DNA from: Candolleomyces eurysporus
Lineage: Eukaryota > Basidiomycota > Agaricomycetes > Agaricales > Psathyrellaceae
NCBI GenBank assembly: GCA_027579435.1
Contig: JANBPK010000959.1
Coordinates: forward strand, 1 to 62,238
Length of the DNA stretch: 62,238 nucleotides
Reading direction: 5' to 3'
In this document: positions 33,641 through 44,669 of the stretch, in pieces
Layout of the letters: each line of letters opens with the position of its first letter
How positions within the stretch are numbered: the stretch's first letter is position 1
Made by a program: the position numbers and the translations under genes
The notes under the pieces: model-generated
Databases searched by the model: none
What the model was told of the DNA's origin: nothing
Seen by the model: the letters and a program-made list of their open reading frames with translations, nothing else

Positions 33641-34183
33641 AAGTCAAAAGTAAATCTATCAGAGTCACCGAATTCGACTTGGCGGTCGAAAACGTGGAAG
33701 TGGAAGGAGATATCACTGGGATTGCTGCTGACTCCTGAGTACGGCCTCTTTGAAGTCAACAATGATTGAAATGATTGAAAGCACATCGGGAGCGTGGTAG
33801 GATTCATTGATGCCGCATGGAAACGATGAATGTTCGACCCCGCAAACTCAACGTGTTCCCGTTGAAACGTGTATCAAAGTAGGAATGGTGAACGGAGCTT
33901 CGATTTCAAAAACGCAACACGGTTGATCTGGAGAGTGACTTAGTGCAAGCATGCCTTCGTGCTAAAATTTTTCTCCATGGAGAGGCGGTAAAAATCCCAA
34001 ACGTCAGAACTTGGCTGGTATGTGAAGGACTAATGACCGTCATTATGCTTCAATAACGCTTGAGAGAATGAAGAAGTAGCACAGCCTCGAGTACGATATG
34101 AGGTAAACGAAGTTTTTATCTTAGTTTATTCATTTGCGGAGTGCTGAGCTCGCACAGGAGGCTTTCCTCCTTCCGCTACCATC
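33641..34183. other. intergenic, right border of the array
   Basis: No gene is recognised. The sequence is unrelated to the array units and contains the upstream region of the F-box gene starting at 34184. Confidence 0.5.
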
Positions 34184-35986
34184 ATGCTTCAGGAGTGCCT
34201 ACCCCGGTCGCCGTTTCTCCACCGCTCGAACACCACCTACTTCCCATCCCAGCTCGAACGTGTAGAGATTGCAACCCTTCTTCGAAGCTATCGTGATGGT
34301 CTTGAAAGACTGGATGCGAAAAGGAGGGAGTTGATGAAAGTAATCCACGCTCACGAGGAGCTACTTAGCCAGCCCCTCATTCACTCCATTCCAGCAGAGA
34401 TTCTTCAGGAGATATTTCAACACTGCCTACCCACGCACCATCTCCCTACTCTGAGTTCTTCAGAAGCACCAATCTCGCTTACGCAAGTCTGCAGACTATG
34501 GCGCAACCTTGCGTTGTTGTCGCCGAAGCTGTGGGCTGCGGTCCATATCCCAATTCCATCATCACGCTACGAGGCTTGTTTCCGCTCTGCGTTCGACAGC
34601 AGGCTGGCCGGTGTGACGTGGTGGCTCACCCACGCACGTCGATCGAGCTACTGCCCACTCACCATCTCGCTGTATTGGCCCAAATCACTAGAATATACAT
34701 TCGGGAAGAGGGAAGACTTCTCCCGTGCCGTCATCGCCGCCTCTCACAATATTCGCGAACTCGACCTCGATTTACCAGATGACAATCTTCAACTCATACT
34801 CAACAAATCGCCCGCCATCTTTCCGAGACTCGAGAAGATCACTTTGCGCAGAGGCTCGAACGTTGAAGATGCCTGTCTTTGGGCGGCACCGTCGTTGCGT
34901 AAGGTGGTATGGGACGGAGTTAGCGGAGATATACTGCAAACGCAGCTTAAATGGGATGCGATGGAAGAGGTTCGGGTAGAAGGCACGTCCAGCCGAAGTT
35001 GGTTCGGATACGAAGACGCGATGGCACTGCTGCTTGCCACGCGCAGAAGCCTCGTCAAGCTTGGTATCCAGTTCGCTGATGTTAACGATGTCAACAATCC
35101 CAGGAGCTACAGCGCCACTTTCACGAGAGCAACTCAAAGTGTATGGGGTGACCTTCCCAGTGACAGTCTGTTGTCTTTAACTCGGCTAGAAACGTTGGCT
35201 TTGAAAACCTGTACATGGCAACCCCACCTCCTTCCGAGGCTCTACGAATTGCTTCAATTACCTGTGCTACGGACTCTCAGCTACACGAGCCATCGGATGG
35301 TGCCGTACCCACATTCCCAGCTCGAACCCCATCCACTCCTCACGCTCCTTTCTGTCCAAAGACTTCCGATATCAATCACTACATTCATAATCAATGCCAG
35401 TGCAATCTGCAGAGCGACGTTCTTTGACTGCATAAAGCTCATGCCGTCGTTGGAGAGGCTGTGGGTGATGGATTGCCGATCGTTCGAGGTAGAAGGTACT
35501 TGGATGGGAGAGGCTCTGCCAGCGGGAGACCCCAATAAAGAGATTATTTTGGATGACGAATTTCTGGCCGGTCTTTTACCAACCTTCTCTCGCCCAGACG
35601 TTCCCATCGCATTATCATGGGATTTCAATCTTCTTTGTCCACGCCTCACCCACGTTAGATTCGATCAGGCACGATTCACCCTCGACGGCCTCAGAAGCTT
35701 CATTCATACGCGACTCGCTGTCGCCGCCGCATTCATCTCTACCCGAAGCGAAGATATTGCCGACGAAACAACCCATGTTGCGAAGCTCGAGAATGTGCGC
35801 GTTGGGCTCTTTTACCAGATGACTGAAGGATCGAATCAGTCCGAGTTTGGGTATGAGTTTCGAGGGTCAGGCGTATCTGTGAGCGTAACTTCCTCCATAA
35901 TGGACACAGGCGCTGGGACGGCTCAGGATGCTTGGAAATTGACGGACCCGAGGGACGGTCTTAGGCTGATCGACGAATGGTTGTAG
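34184..35986 (+). CDS. F-box protein with LRR-like C-terminus (A)
   Basis: A single-exon gene of 600 aa. Residues ~24-62 form a charged coiled coil (LERVEIATLLRSYRDGLERL). Residues ~66-120 are an F-box of the agaric type (IHSIPAEILQEIFQHCLP, then SLTQVCRLWRNLALLSPKLW). The remainder contains irregular leucine-rich repeat-like segments such as IRELDLDLPDDN and TRLETLALKTCTW. F-box proteins bind Skp1 and present substrates to SCF ubiquitin ligases; the substrate is unknown. The same architecture recurs at 42.6, 44.7 and 52.3 kb, so these are paralogues. No frame damage is seen. Confidence 0.88.
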   Translation: MLQECLPRSPFLHRSNTTYFPSQLERVEIATLLRSYRDGLERLDAKRRELMKVIHAHEELLSQPLIHSIPAEILQEIFQHCLPTHHLPTLSSSEAPISLTQVCRLWRNLALLSPKLWAAVHIPIPSSRYEACFRSAFDSRLAGVTWWLTHARRSSYCPLTISLYWPKSLEYTFGKREDFSRAVIAASHNIRELDLDLPDDNLQLILNKSPAIFPRLEKITLRRGSNVEDACLWAAPSLRKVVWDGVSGDILQTQLKWDAMEEVRVEGTSSRSWFGYEDAMALLLATRRSLVKLGIQFADVNDVNNPRSYSATFTRATQSVWGDLPSDSLLSLTRLETLALKTCTWQPHLLPRLYELLQLPVLRTLSYTSHRMVPYPHSQLEPHPLLTLLSVQRLPISITTFIINASAICRATFFDCIKLMPSLERLWVMDCRSFEVEGTWMGEALPAGDPNKEIILDDEFLAGLLPTFSRPDVPIALSWDFNLLCPRLTHVRFDQARFTLDGLRSFIHTRLAVAAAFISTRSEDIADETTHVAKLENVRVGLFYQMTEGSNQSEFGYEFRGSGVSVSVTSSIMDTGAGTAQDAWKLTDPRDGLRLIDEWL

Positions 35987-36319
35987 ATTCACTCTTGTTA
36001 CATGGACATATCATTTGGACGCATTTATTTAAATTTAGCAAGGACTATACATCACGTATATTAGTATTAGAGGCTTGATTTGAACCTCTGCGAAGCTGCT
36101 GAGTGCCAAACATGGCAAAACGTGCCGTGGAAGGCGGGACCATTCCATTATCGCCCATACTTGTCCACTGCTGGCCACTCAGTGCACGTGTTTGATTTGT
36201 TCGTTTAAAAGCTGTACAGCCTAGGTATATGTTCATTGAAACTCTTGCTGTACCTACCGCAGTATTGGCCACCGCCCCGATTCCTGTGCCATTCGCCTTT
36301 CCCTCCCGCCATCTGCATT
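35987..36319. other. intergenic
   Basis: A 333-bp spacer between two plus-strand F-box genes. It presumably holds the 3' end of the first and the promoter of the second. No feature recognised. Confidence 0.4.
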
Positions 36320-37216
36320 ATGGCCACCGAGCCCATTCCAGACGATGTGATAATTCACATTGTGCAGTATCTCGAAGATGACATCAAAACGCTCAAATCG
36401 TGTGCTCTGGTGTCGCGTTCCGTTCACAAGTACGCGTACAAGGCAATATTCTCGACACTGGACCTCAACGCATTGAAAAATACCTCGCTTGGCACCAGTC
36501 AAATCGTTCGAGTCCAAAGGGTGTTCATCTTCTTCGAATTCAAGCCATACCTCAAGTATTCTGTGAGATCGCTACGCATCTCCGCCACTGCTTGCTCTGT
36601 GTTCAACACGACAAGCAAAGATGTGGAGACGACGGTGACTCTGTGGCACGTTGTACCAAAGCTGCTCAGTGAGCTTCCTAACTTGCTTGAACTGGATCTC
36701 GATACTGGCTGCGTTATTTTGTCGGGGTTGGCATCCAAGGGTATCTCGGCACCATATCCTGCCAATGTCGACGCGTATAGGTCGCGTTTGGAGACTTTCT
36801 CGCTGCGAGGAGTTTGCCCATTCGATTTCTTCTCTTTGATTCTTTGTGGAACGGAGAAGGCTCAGTCACTCAGATACCTCGTTCTGCACGATAGCTGCGC
36901 GTTGGTCACCAATCACGGTACCCGCATTAATCCTAGAATGTCCAGGGAGTTCTTTCGAAGGAACCGGGCTATCTTTGACTCTCTTCACGAGCTAGGACTG
37001 GGTCAGGATCTCTCATCTGCCTCAATAATCGACGCCCTGGTCAATCTTCGATGCGAAGACGTCAATGTCATGCCCATCTTACGGCGACTCAGAGTCAAGA
37101 CAACCAAAAGTCCAGTCATATTGGCCTTGTCGTCCAAGCTGGTCAATTTATTTCAGTCAACCTTAGAGGAGCCAGGTTGCTCGATAATCCCTGCCATAGG
37201 TGAGCATCGTATCTAA
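36320..37216 (+). CDS. F-box-like protein (B), distinct subfamily
   Basis: 298 aa if started at MATEPIPDDV (36320). An in-frame upstream ATG at 36236 would add 28 residues with no family resemblance. The N-terminus PDDVIIHIVQYLEDDIKTLKS, then CALVSRSVHKYAY, is a classical short F-box. The following region has LRR-like spacing (LPNLLELDLDTGC) typical of agaric F-box proteins that rank target residues by height. The end (PAIGEHRI) is abrupt and compared with the usual ~400-500 aa the protein is short, so a 3' exon may be missed or the gene truncated. It is not closely related to the four coiled-coil F-box paralogues nearby. Confidence 0.75.
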   Translation: MATEPIPDDVIIHIVQYLEDDIKTLKSCALVSRSVHKYAYKAIFSTLDLNALKNTSLGTSQIVRVQRVFIFFEFKPYLKYSVRSLRISATACSVFNTTSKDVETTVTLWHVVPKLLSELPNLLELDLDTGCVILSGLASKGISAPYPANVDAYRSRLETFSLRGVCPFDFFSLILCGTEKAQSLRYLVLHDSCALVTNHGTRINPRMSREFFRRNRAIFDSLHELGLGQDLSSASIIDALVNLRCEDVNVMPILRRLRVKTTKSPVILALSSKLVNLFQSTLEEPGCSIIPAIGEHRI

Positions 37217-37381
37217 ATCTTCGTTCTCATGTACAATAATATGACGGGACCGATAGGCACAAGCAACCAGGCAAAACAACAACGGACGAAAGAGGAGACA
37301 AAGATTAAGGCGCCAAACGAGTCGAGTTAGGCACCTCGGGAAGGTGCACTGAGCTGTTATGTAATACAACTTTTCGGTAGT

Positions 37382-39519
37382 TTAGTTGGTTTCTTCTGTC
37401 GAAAAGCCCAAGTCCACCCATGACCGTAACGTTTCACCGTACCTGATTGCTGCCCAGAGAAAACTGAACATTGGAGTAACCAAGTCATTACACCTTAGTG
37501 ATGAAAGCGGAAGGCGCCAAAACCAAGACGAAATGCGACTCACCCAAATGAAAGCCAGCCCAATGATGCTGCTACAATATCAGTCGTTAGAACGCCCCAG
37601 TTCTCGACCATGGGTAGGATACCAAGAATGCAGAGNGAGAGCAGTACAGCCCGAAGAGCGCTACGCATGAACGAAGCGNTAACGAGTCAGTTGGTGGAAG
37701 ACAAAATGAAACGACAGACGCACCTGGTTGCAGCCACGGTTTCAGCACTTTTCAAATGCAATATGTCGACAAGATACGCAGAGCATGGACTCAGAACCAT
37801 ATCGATCTTGGGGTTNTTTTAACGTCGTCCTGACATGGGACATATCCGAAAACAGCACTCACCCCGAACCCATCAATGAATAGACAAACCAAGTTCCCAG
37901 CTAATCCAACTGGTCCATCAACGTAGGTTGTCAAGATACCCGAGGCAAGGGCGGATAGAGGGATGAGCGTCAACGCGGGGAGGATTGCAACTCGGAGACG
38001 GTCTTCTGGGTACCATGATCCCCTCTTTGCCTTGTATTGGGCCACGATGCGATCTGAGAGTCGGCCAGCAAGAGGTGCACCGACTGTCACAGCGACGCTT
38101 GATTAGAACTTCTCANGAGAAGGTAAGAGAAGAGACANACTCATGCAGCCAATACCATTCGGGATGAAGCAAGCGCCTATGAATGCTTCGTTGGTTAAGT
38201 TATATTTTCGTCCCTAGTGCATAATGAGCGTGAAGCGGGCGAAGTGAGTCTGGTNACCNAGAACTTACGATTGTGTACGAAATAGGGATGAGGAGNACTG
38301 TTGATTTCGGGACGAGCAATGTTNGTGTGNNACCTTTAAAATGCACTTTTCGGGGATTGGAGACNCACTATAGTCGACAGCGAGAACAAGGAANGCCACT
38401 ACAGCCTTAAAAGACGGTAAATNACTAAACGTCGCGAAAGAATTATTGATGCTCACGATGACTAGNACATTGGGACTTCTNAGCATCAGGAGNGACGAAA
38501 ATGGGTTCAGNACAACTGGTGTCTTCAGCTTTAGCCAATTTCGTCCCTCGGTACGCTCCATGNTAGACTGATCGTTGCAGTCTGCCAGCTTGTCAACTCC
38601 NCGAGTTCCTGGATGACTTGTTTCAGGTAGACAAGTCAGAACTGAGAGGAAGACAAGTGATACGACGACGCCAATTATCAATTGCATCACCCTCCAGGAG
38701 GCGTAGTGAGCCGCTGCACCGCCGGCTAGAGGTGCTAGAGCTGGGCCCAGTAGAATCGCCTGTGAGATACCGCAGNGGAAGTTGGTCAATTCATACCGAA
38801 ATATTATGGGATGATCACGAACCGCAAAGAATATCCCCATCGCNGTGCCCCTCTCCTCTAACTTGTAGATATCTCCAATGATGCCTGCTCCTACTGAGAC
38901 NCCAGCAGAGACCCCGAACGCTTGAAAGAACCTGAAAAACAGAAGTTGCGGTATTGAAGTAGCAAATGCACTGCCGANCGAGCCCACAACGGAGAATGGC
39001 AANAAGTAACAGTATACTGGACGACGACCGTCTGGTTCCAGCGAGCGTAGCTCNAGAAGTAAGCCNCAGTAGAAGTNTCAATAGGGATAAGTCTCACAGA
39101 AACCAGAGTAGACCGAGCCAATCAGGCCGCCCATCGCCATTGCGAANACAGAGATGCTCACAGCCATACTGACGATCAGGAACGAGGAGGAGCNTGAATA
39201 TACGCGTTATACNCANTGGAGATAANNAAGCTCACCTTACCGCTCGACCAGTGGTCTCCAAATCCTTCGCAATTTGAGGTATACATGGAATGAACGACCC
39301 AGCAATGAACACTNGACCGAGAAAAGGTATNAGAAGATCGAGAGCGAGCGACAGAATAGATCGAGACGTACAAGGCATCAGTCCGCAGAGCGACACNATT
39401 GTGACTATCACTTTCTTCTGCTGCGCGGAGAATCTTTTGTACACCTCTTCGTGCGCCTTCGANGCNGAGGTTTCTTGCAAGAGAGGAGTTGCCTCTGTGT
39501 CAAGAGTTGTGGTGGTCAT
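37382..39519 (-). CDS. MFS transporter, DHA1-like, tandem copy 1
   Basis: A multi-exon major facilitator superfamily transporter, probably a plasma-membrane drug:H+ antiporter of the DHA1 type. The N-terminus MTTTTLDTEATPLLQ is cytosolic. TM1 contains SLCGLMPCTSRSILSLALD and TM2 the FIPCIPQIAKDLETTGRAV segment. DGRRPVYCY corresponds to the conserved loop 2-3 motif (GxxxDRxGRR-like). FFRFFQAFGVSA and GPALAPLAGGAAAHYASWR (antiporter motif C region) follow. The C-terminal half has GAPLAGRLSDRIVAQYKAKRG, which matches the loop 8-9 motif, and the last exon ends FSTEETN at 37382. Several Ns lie in the coding region, and reading across them is provisional. Confidence 0.8.
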
Positions 39520-40141
39520 NGNTCCGNTTCACGNCTCTGGAAGGTGAAAGCTGCANCGCGTGGATCCTGAGGTTNAAGAGAGGAATAAAGAGTGACTCTT
39601 TGCTCTTGATGCATCGAGTCAGNTTTTGCAGGCTCCACATGGTTCNACTCCGTGTACTTAGGAAGCGGGCGCTCANNACNTCCGGCGNTGATTGGCCAAT
39701 CGGCATGTGNCCGAGNCGGAATGAGATAAGATGGGNCGTTATTCCTGGACATAAAGTCCANGTTTATGNGCTCGTACTGGGGTTTCTGATGCANCTGCAA
39801 AAAAATAGGCNCTCGAAAGTTATTGACCGCTTNGGTTGCCATGATTGCGTTCGTATCGGGTCCTGAGAGAGGCGCCTGTCTTGCCAAAACACCGTATAGG
39901 ATGGCAATTCACCAATACTTGTANGCANGTGCANAGTGAGCAATTTGTCAACCAGTCTAGTCTGAGGNNNCTAGGCGNAAGTAGGTGCTACCTGAGCAGT
40001 NTGGGGAGTGCTGGCACCCTCGACCGACATTGAGAAGTTGGGCANGCTGACCTAACCCGTTCAAAATGAGAATTAAATCTGTCCCTAGAGNNGTCCTGAN
40101 GGATTTAATCACAGTACATGCAGCTGATATGTAATAGTAGT
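39520..40141. promoter_or_regulatory. promoter of MFS copy 1 and spacer between the tandem copies
   Basis: From 39520 to about 39750 the sequence repeats the upstream region of MFS copy 2 (42275-42490), including the palindromic CCAAT element ATTGGCCAAT at 39691-39700. From about 39750 to 40140 it is unique and rich in Ns. The end of the similarity marks one boundary of the duplication. Confidence 0.6.
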
Positions 40142-42274
40142 TTAGTTGNTTTCTTCTGTCGAAAAGCCCAAGTCNACCCATGATCGTAACGTTTCACCAT
40201 ACCTGATTGCTACCCACAGGAAACTGAACATTGGAGTAACCAAGTCAGCACANCTTANTGATNAAAGCGGAAGGAGCCAAAACCAAGACGAAATGTAACT
40301 CACCCAAATGAAATCCAGCCCAANGATGCTGCTACGATATCAGTCGCTAGAACGCCCCAGTTCTCGACCATAGGTAANATACCAAGAATGCAGAACGAGA
40401 GCAATANAGCCCGGAAAGCGCTNCACGTGTAAGAAGCNGCNACTAGTCAGTTGGTNGAAGANNAAAATAANACGACAGACGCACCTAGTTGCAGCCATGG
40501 TTTCNGCACTTTTCGAATGCAAGATGTCGACAAGATACGCAGAGCANGGACTCAGAGCCATATCGATCTTGGGAGTTGTNTCAACGTCNTCCTGANATGG
40601 NATANNCGGAAACGACACTTACACCNAGCCCATTCANAAACAGACAAACCAAGTTNCCAGCTANTCCAACTGGNCCATCAACATAGGTCGTCAAGATACC
40701 CGAGGCAAGGGTNGATAAAGGGATGAGTGTCAANGCGGGGAGGATTGCGGCTCGGAGACGGTCTTCTGGGTACCACGATCCCCTCTTTGCCTTGTATTGG
40801 GTCACGATGCGATCTGAGAGTCGGCCAGCAAGAGGTGCACCGACTNTCACAGCGACACTCGATTAGAACTTCCAAAGAGAAGGTTAGCGACGAGAGGACG
40901 TACTCATGCTGCCGATACCGTTCGGGATAAAGCAAGCACCTACGAATGCCTCGTTGGTTAAGTTATATTTTCGGCCCTAGTGCATAATGTGCGTAAGCGA
41001 ACGAAGTGAGTCTGGTGACCAAGAACTTACGATTGTGTACGAAATAGGGATGAGGAGGACTGTTGATTTCGGGACGAGCAATATTAGTGTGGAACCTTTA
41101 AAATGCACTTTTCGGGGATTGNAGACACACTATAGTCNACAGCGAGAACAAGGAACGCCACNACAGCCTTAAAAGACGGTNAGTCACTAAACGTCGCGAA
41201 AGAGTTAANGATGCTCACGACGACGAGAACATTGGGACTTCTCAGCAGCAGGAGTGACGAAAATGGGTTCAGNACAACTGGTGTCTTCAGCTTTAGCCAA
41301 TNTCGTCCCTCGGTACGCTCCATGCTNGACTGATCGTTGCAGTCTGACAGCTTGTCAACTCCTCGAGTTCCTGGATGACTTGTTTCAGGTAGAAAAGTCA
41401 GAACNGAGAGGAGAACAAGGAATACGACGACGCCGATTATCAGNTGCATNGCCCTCCAGGAGGCATAGTGAGCCGCTGCACCGCCGGCTAGGGGTGCTAG
41501 AGCTGGGCCTAGTAGAACCGCCTAGGAGATACCGCGTTGGTCATNTCATACCGAAAGATTATAGGACGACTACGCACTGCAAAGAATATCCCCATCGCTG
41601 TGCCCCTCTCTTCTAACTTGTATATATCACCAATGATGCCTGCTCCTACCGAGAGCCCAGCAGAGACCCCGAACGCTTGAAAGAACCTGAAAAACACAAG
41701 TTGCGGTACNGAGGTAGCAAATGCACTGCCGATCGAGCCCACAATGGAGAANGGCAGTAGGTAACAGTACACCGGACGACGACCGTCTGATTCCAGCGAG
41801 CGTGACTCCAGAAGTAAGCNGCGGTNGAATCGTCAATAGAGATANGTCTNACAGAAACCAGAGTATGCCGAGCCAACCAGGCCGCCCATCGACATTGCGA
41901 ACACGGAGATGCTCACAGCCATACTGGNNANNNGGANGNNNNCGNNNNTGAATATACGCGTTATACGCAGNNGAGATNAAGAAGCTCACCTCACCGTNCG
42001 ACCAGTGGTCTCCAAATCCTTCGCNATTTGAGGTATACATGGAATGAACGACCCAGCAATGAACACTAGACCGAGCAAAGGTATAAGAAGATCGAGAGCG
42101 AGTGACAGAATAGATCGAGACGTACAAGGCATCAGTCCGCAGAGCGATACGATTGTGACTATNACNTTTTTTCTGCTGCGCGGAGAATCTTTTGTACACC
42201 TCTTCGTGCGCCTTCGACGCCGATGTTTCTTGCAAGAGAGGAGTTGCCTCTGTGTCTAGGGTTGCGGTAGTCAT
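40142..42274 (-). CDS. MFS transporter, DHA1-like, tandem copy 2
   Basis: A near-identical paralogue of the preceding gene, with the same start (MTTATLDTEATPLLQ), the same exon structure and the same C-terminus. The coding sequences are offset by about 2755-2760 bp. The order of motifs is as in copy 1: loop 2-3 DGRRPVY, then GPALAPLAGGAAAHYASWR, then GAPLAGRLSDRIVTQYKAKRG. Single Ns are frequent, and runs of Ns occur near 41928-41947. In places a frame can be read only by assuming bases at Ns, so I cannot say whether both copies are functional. It is divergent from the F-box gene at 42609. Confidence 0.78.
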
Positions 42275-42608
42275 CGTTGTTCACGCCTCTGGAAGGTGAA
42301 AGCTGCTACGCGTCGATCCCGAGGTGGAAGAGAGGAAGAAAGAGCGACTCTTTGCCCTTGATGCTCGAGTCAGACCTTTGCGGGCTCCACATGGTTCAAC
42401 TCCGTACACTAAGGAAGCGGGCGCTTCCGGCGGTGATTGGCCAATCGGCATGTGGATCCGAGTCCGGATGAGATAAGATGGGCCGTTATCTGATTACCGA
42501 TGAGANATNNNNNNAANTTCANNGCGGCATTGCCACGTCTCTACCATCACCTCCAGGCGTCTCCTNGNTNTCATATTCCAACGCTCTTGAACCTTCAGCC
42601 CGCACAGA
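42275..42608. promoter_or_regulatory. divergent promoter, MFS copy 2 / F-box C, with CCAAT palindrome
   Basis: A 334-bp region between the MFS start codon (minus strand) and the F-box gene start (plus strand). ATTGGCCAAT at 42436-42445 presents a CCAAT box on both strands and is conserved at 39691-39700 upstream of MFS copy 1. A cluster of Ns lies at 42505-42523. CCAAT boxes bind the fungal HAP/CBC complex; its use here is inferred. Confidence 0.5.
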
Positions 42609-44444
42609 ATGAACACCAACGGCTACCTGTCCAACTCTCCCTTCCATCGATTGCTCGGCGCCAACGACTACCCACCTTCCCCCTCTGAGGGAGCTCAGGT
42701 CAAGACGCTCATCCAGAACTACCTCAACGACCTCGAGGCTCTCGACCTCCAAATCTCAGAGGCTCAACTGGTCCTCGATCAGTTGAACACTGAACATCGA
42801 GAAATTGACAGAGTAATCACCACCCATCAAGGGCTCATCCACCCAGTTCGCCTAATCCCCCGGGAGATCTTGACGCAGATCTTCATTCACTCCCTTCCAA
42901 GTACGCACTTGCCCGTGATTAGTACTTCCCAGGTACCGTTGTCACTGACGCAGGTGTGCCGTATATGGCGTGCCGTCGCTTTATCGACACCATCCCTGTG
43001 GGCATCGATTCATATCCCAATCCCTCGAGGTCAGACAAGACTTTTGCATCTTGCCGCCACGAGAAATCGGAGGCGATGCCTAACGTGGTGGCTTGACGGT
43101 GCCAAAGGACGTGACCCACTCTCTATCTCGCTCCACTGGCCCAGGGCACTGCAAGAGACGTACGGAACGCGACAGGACTTTCCCCGTACAATCATCACCT
43201 ACTCCCATCACATCCGTGAGCTCGAACTCGATCTACCAGACGACAATCTACGATTCATTATAAATACGGAGCCCCAGGCATGGCCAGCTCTCGAGAAGCT
43301 GACTTTGCGTCTGCCTAGCCTTCCTGGGGACGTCGCTCGCGGAGCGGGGGTCGCAAATGCAAGCATTTGGCGCGCACCAATGCTGCGGAGGGTGGTATGG
43401 GAGTCGGTGGACGATTCATTCTTCCAGTTACCGGTGAAATACGAGTCGTTGAAGGAGATCGTGCTCGCCGGAAGTAACAATGTTCGAGCGAGCTTCACCA
43501 ATCCTTTGGAATTTTTGGTCTTATTTCACTTGTCTCCAAACGTCGAAACCCTTCGACTTCAACTCACCGACTCTGAGCATCGGGATACAAGGATATCCGC
43601 TGAACAAATGAGGCTGCTAGACCATCAGCTTACTCCCGATTCCCCGGATCAACTTGTGCTACCGAATCTCACCACCCTGGACTTGGCGGATATGCTGTAC
43701 CAGGTTGATGACCTTCAGTCCATGCTCACAGCCTTCCGCACTCCCGCTCTGGCGACTGTAAAGTACTCACTCGTGGATCACTCCCCTCCCGTATCCGCGA
43801 CCAATCCCCACCCATTCCGTGCATTCCTCAGTTCGCAGCCAGGTCCGATTCTGATAACGTCATGGACAGTCAGTGCAAAGTCCATGTCGATTACAATGAT
43901 TTTCGAATGTTTGAGGCTCATGCCGCTTCTGAAGACGTTGTGGGTGGAGGACAGCCGATCGCTACGGGATCTTGGTGGGGGCGGGAACGGTCGGGAATTA
44001 TTTTGGACGAATGACGAGTTGCTCAGAGAGGTCGCTCCAGACGATGGGTTGCTGCAGGCTCTTTTACCCACATTCCATGAATCTCAGCCATCCTATACGC
44101 CTGCCGCCAGCACCGAAACTCGTTGCCCTCGGCTCGAGAGGTTGAGGTTGGATCGTACAAGGTGCAGTTTGGATGGGATTCGGGATTTTGTGCACACGCG
44201 CCTGGCGCTCTGCACGTCATCGCAAGCTGCACCATTCGATGTTGAGGCTTCGACACCGATGAATGAAGGTGTTTCGAAGTTAAAACATCTCCGTGTTGGC
44301 CTCCTGTATCCTCGGCCACAGTCCGATATCATCCGGGACCCGACACAGTTTAGCGGCGATGGGGAGCTGGAGGCTGACCTTCGCGCTCTTGGCATTGACG
44401 CTATGATTTTGTTCAATGACGATGGTACCGATTTCAGGACATGA
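42609..44444 (+). CDS. F-box protein with LRR-like C-terminus (C)
   Basis: A single exon encoding 611 aa. A coiled coil at about residues 30-72 (DLEALDLQISEAQLVLDQLN) precedes an F-box at about 78-140 (VRLIPREILTQIFIHSLPST, then LTQVCRIWRAVALSTPSLWA). The C-terminal half has repeated leucine-rich segments such as LPNLTTLDLADM and RCPRLERLRLDRTRCSLDGI. It is likely an SCF adaptor of unknown substrate. The closest relatives in the window are at 34184, 44670 and 52333. No disruption is seen. Confidence 0.88.
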   Translation: MNTNGYLSNSPFHRLLGANDYPPSPSEGAQVKTLIQNYLNDLEALDLQISEAQLVLDQLNTEHREIDRVITTHQGLIHPVRLIPREILTQIFIHSLPSTHLPVISTSQVPLSLTQVCRIWRAVALSTPSLWASIHIPIPRGQTRLLHLAATRNRRRCLTWWLDGAKGRDPLSISLHWPRALQETYGTRQDFPRTIITYSHHIRELELDLPDDNLRFIINTEPQAWPALEKLTLRLPSLPGDVARGAGVANASIWRAPMLRRVVWESVDDSFFQLPVKYESLKEIVLAGSNNVRASFTNPLEFLVLFHLSPNVETLRLQLTDSEHRDTRISAEQMRLLDHQLTPDSPDQLVLPNLTTLDLADMLYQVDDLQSMLTAFRTPALATVKYSLVDHSPPVSATNPHPFRAFLSSQPGPILITSWTVSAKSMSITMIFECLRLMPLLKTLWVEDSRSLRDLGGGGNGRELFWTNDELLREVAPDDGLLQALLPTFHESQPSYTPAASTETRCPRLERLRLDRTRCSLDGIRDFVHTRLALCTSSQAAPFDVEASTPMNEGVSKLKHLRVGLLYPRPQSDIIRDPTQFSGDGELEADLRALGIDAMILFNDDGTDFRT

Positions 44445-44669
44445 AGGCGTATTTATGGACTCGAGGCTTGTTGAACGACTTAGGACAATGAGATCTGGAA
44501 TTTATGGAATTTTACATTCGACAGGTTACGCATTGCTTGCTTCCTTCGCGATATCTGCTGTAATCGATAGTAGCGCTCAAATCCCGATGTTTCGGATCGT
44601 ATAGAACCAAATACTGTCACATATCACACATCGAATGCATCATCCGCAACCCTATTCACATAAGGTTTA

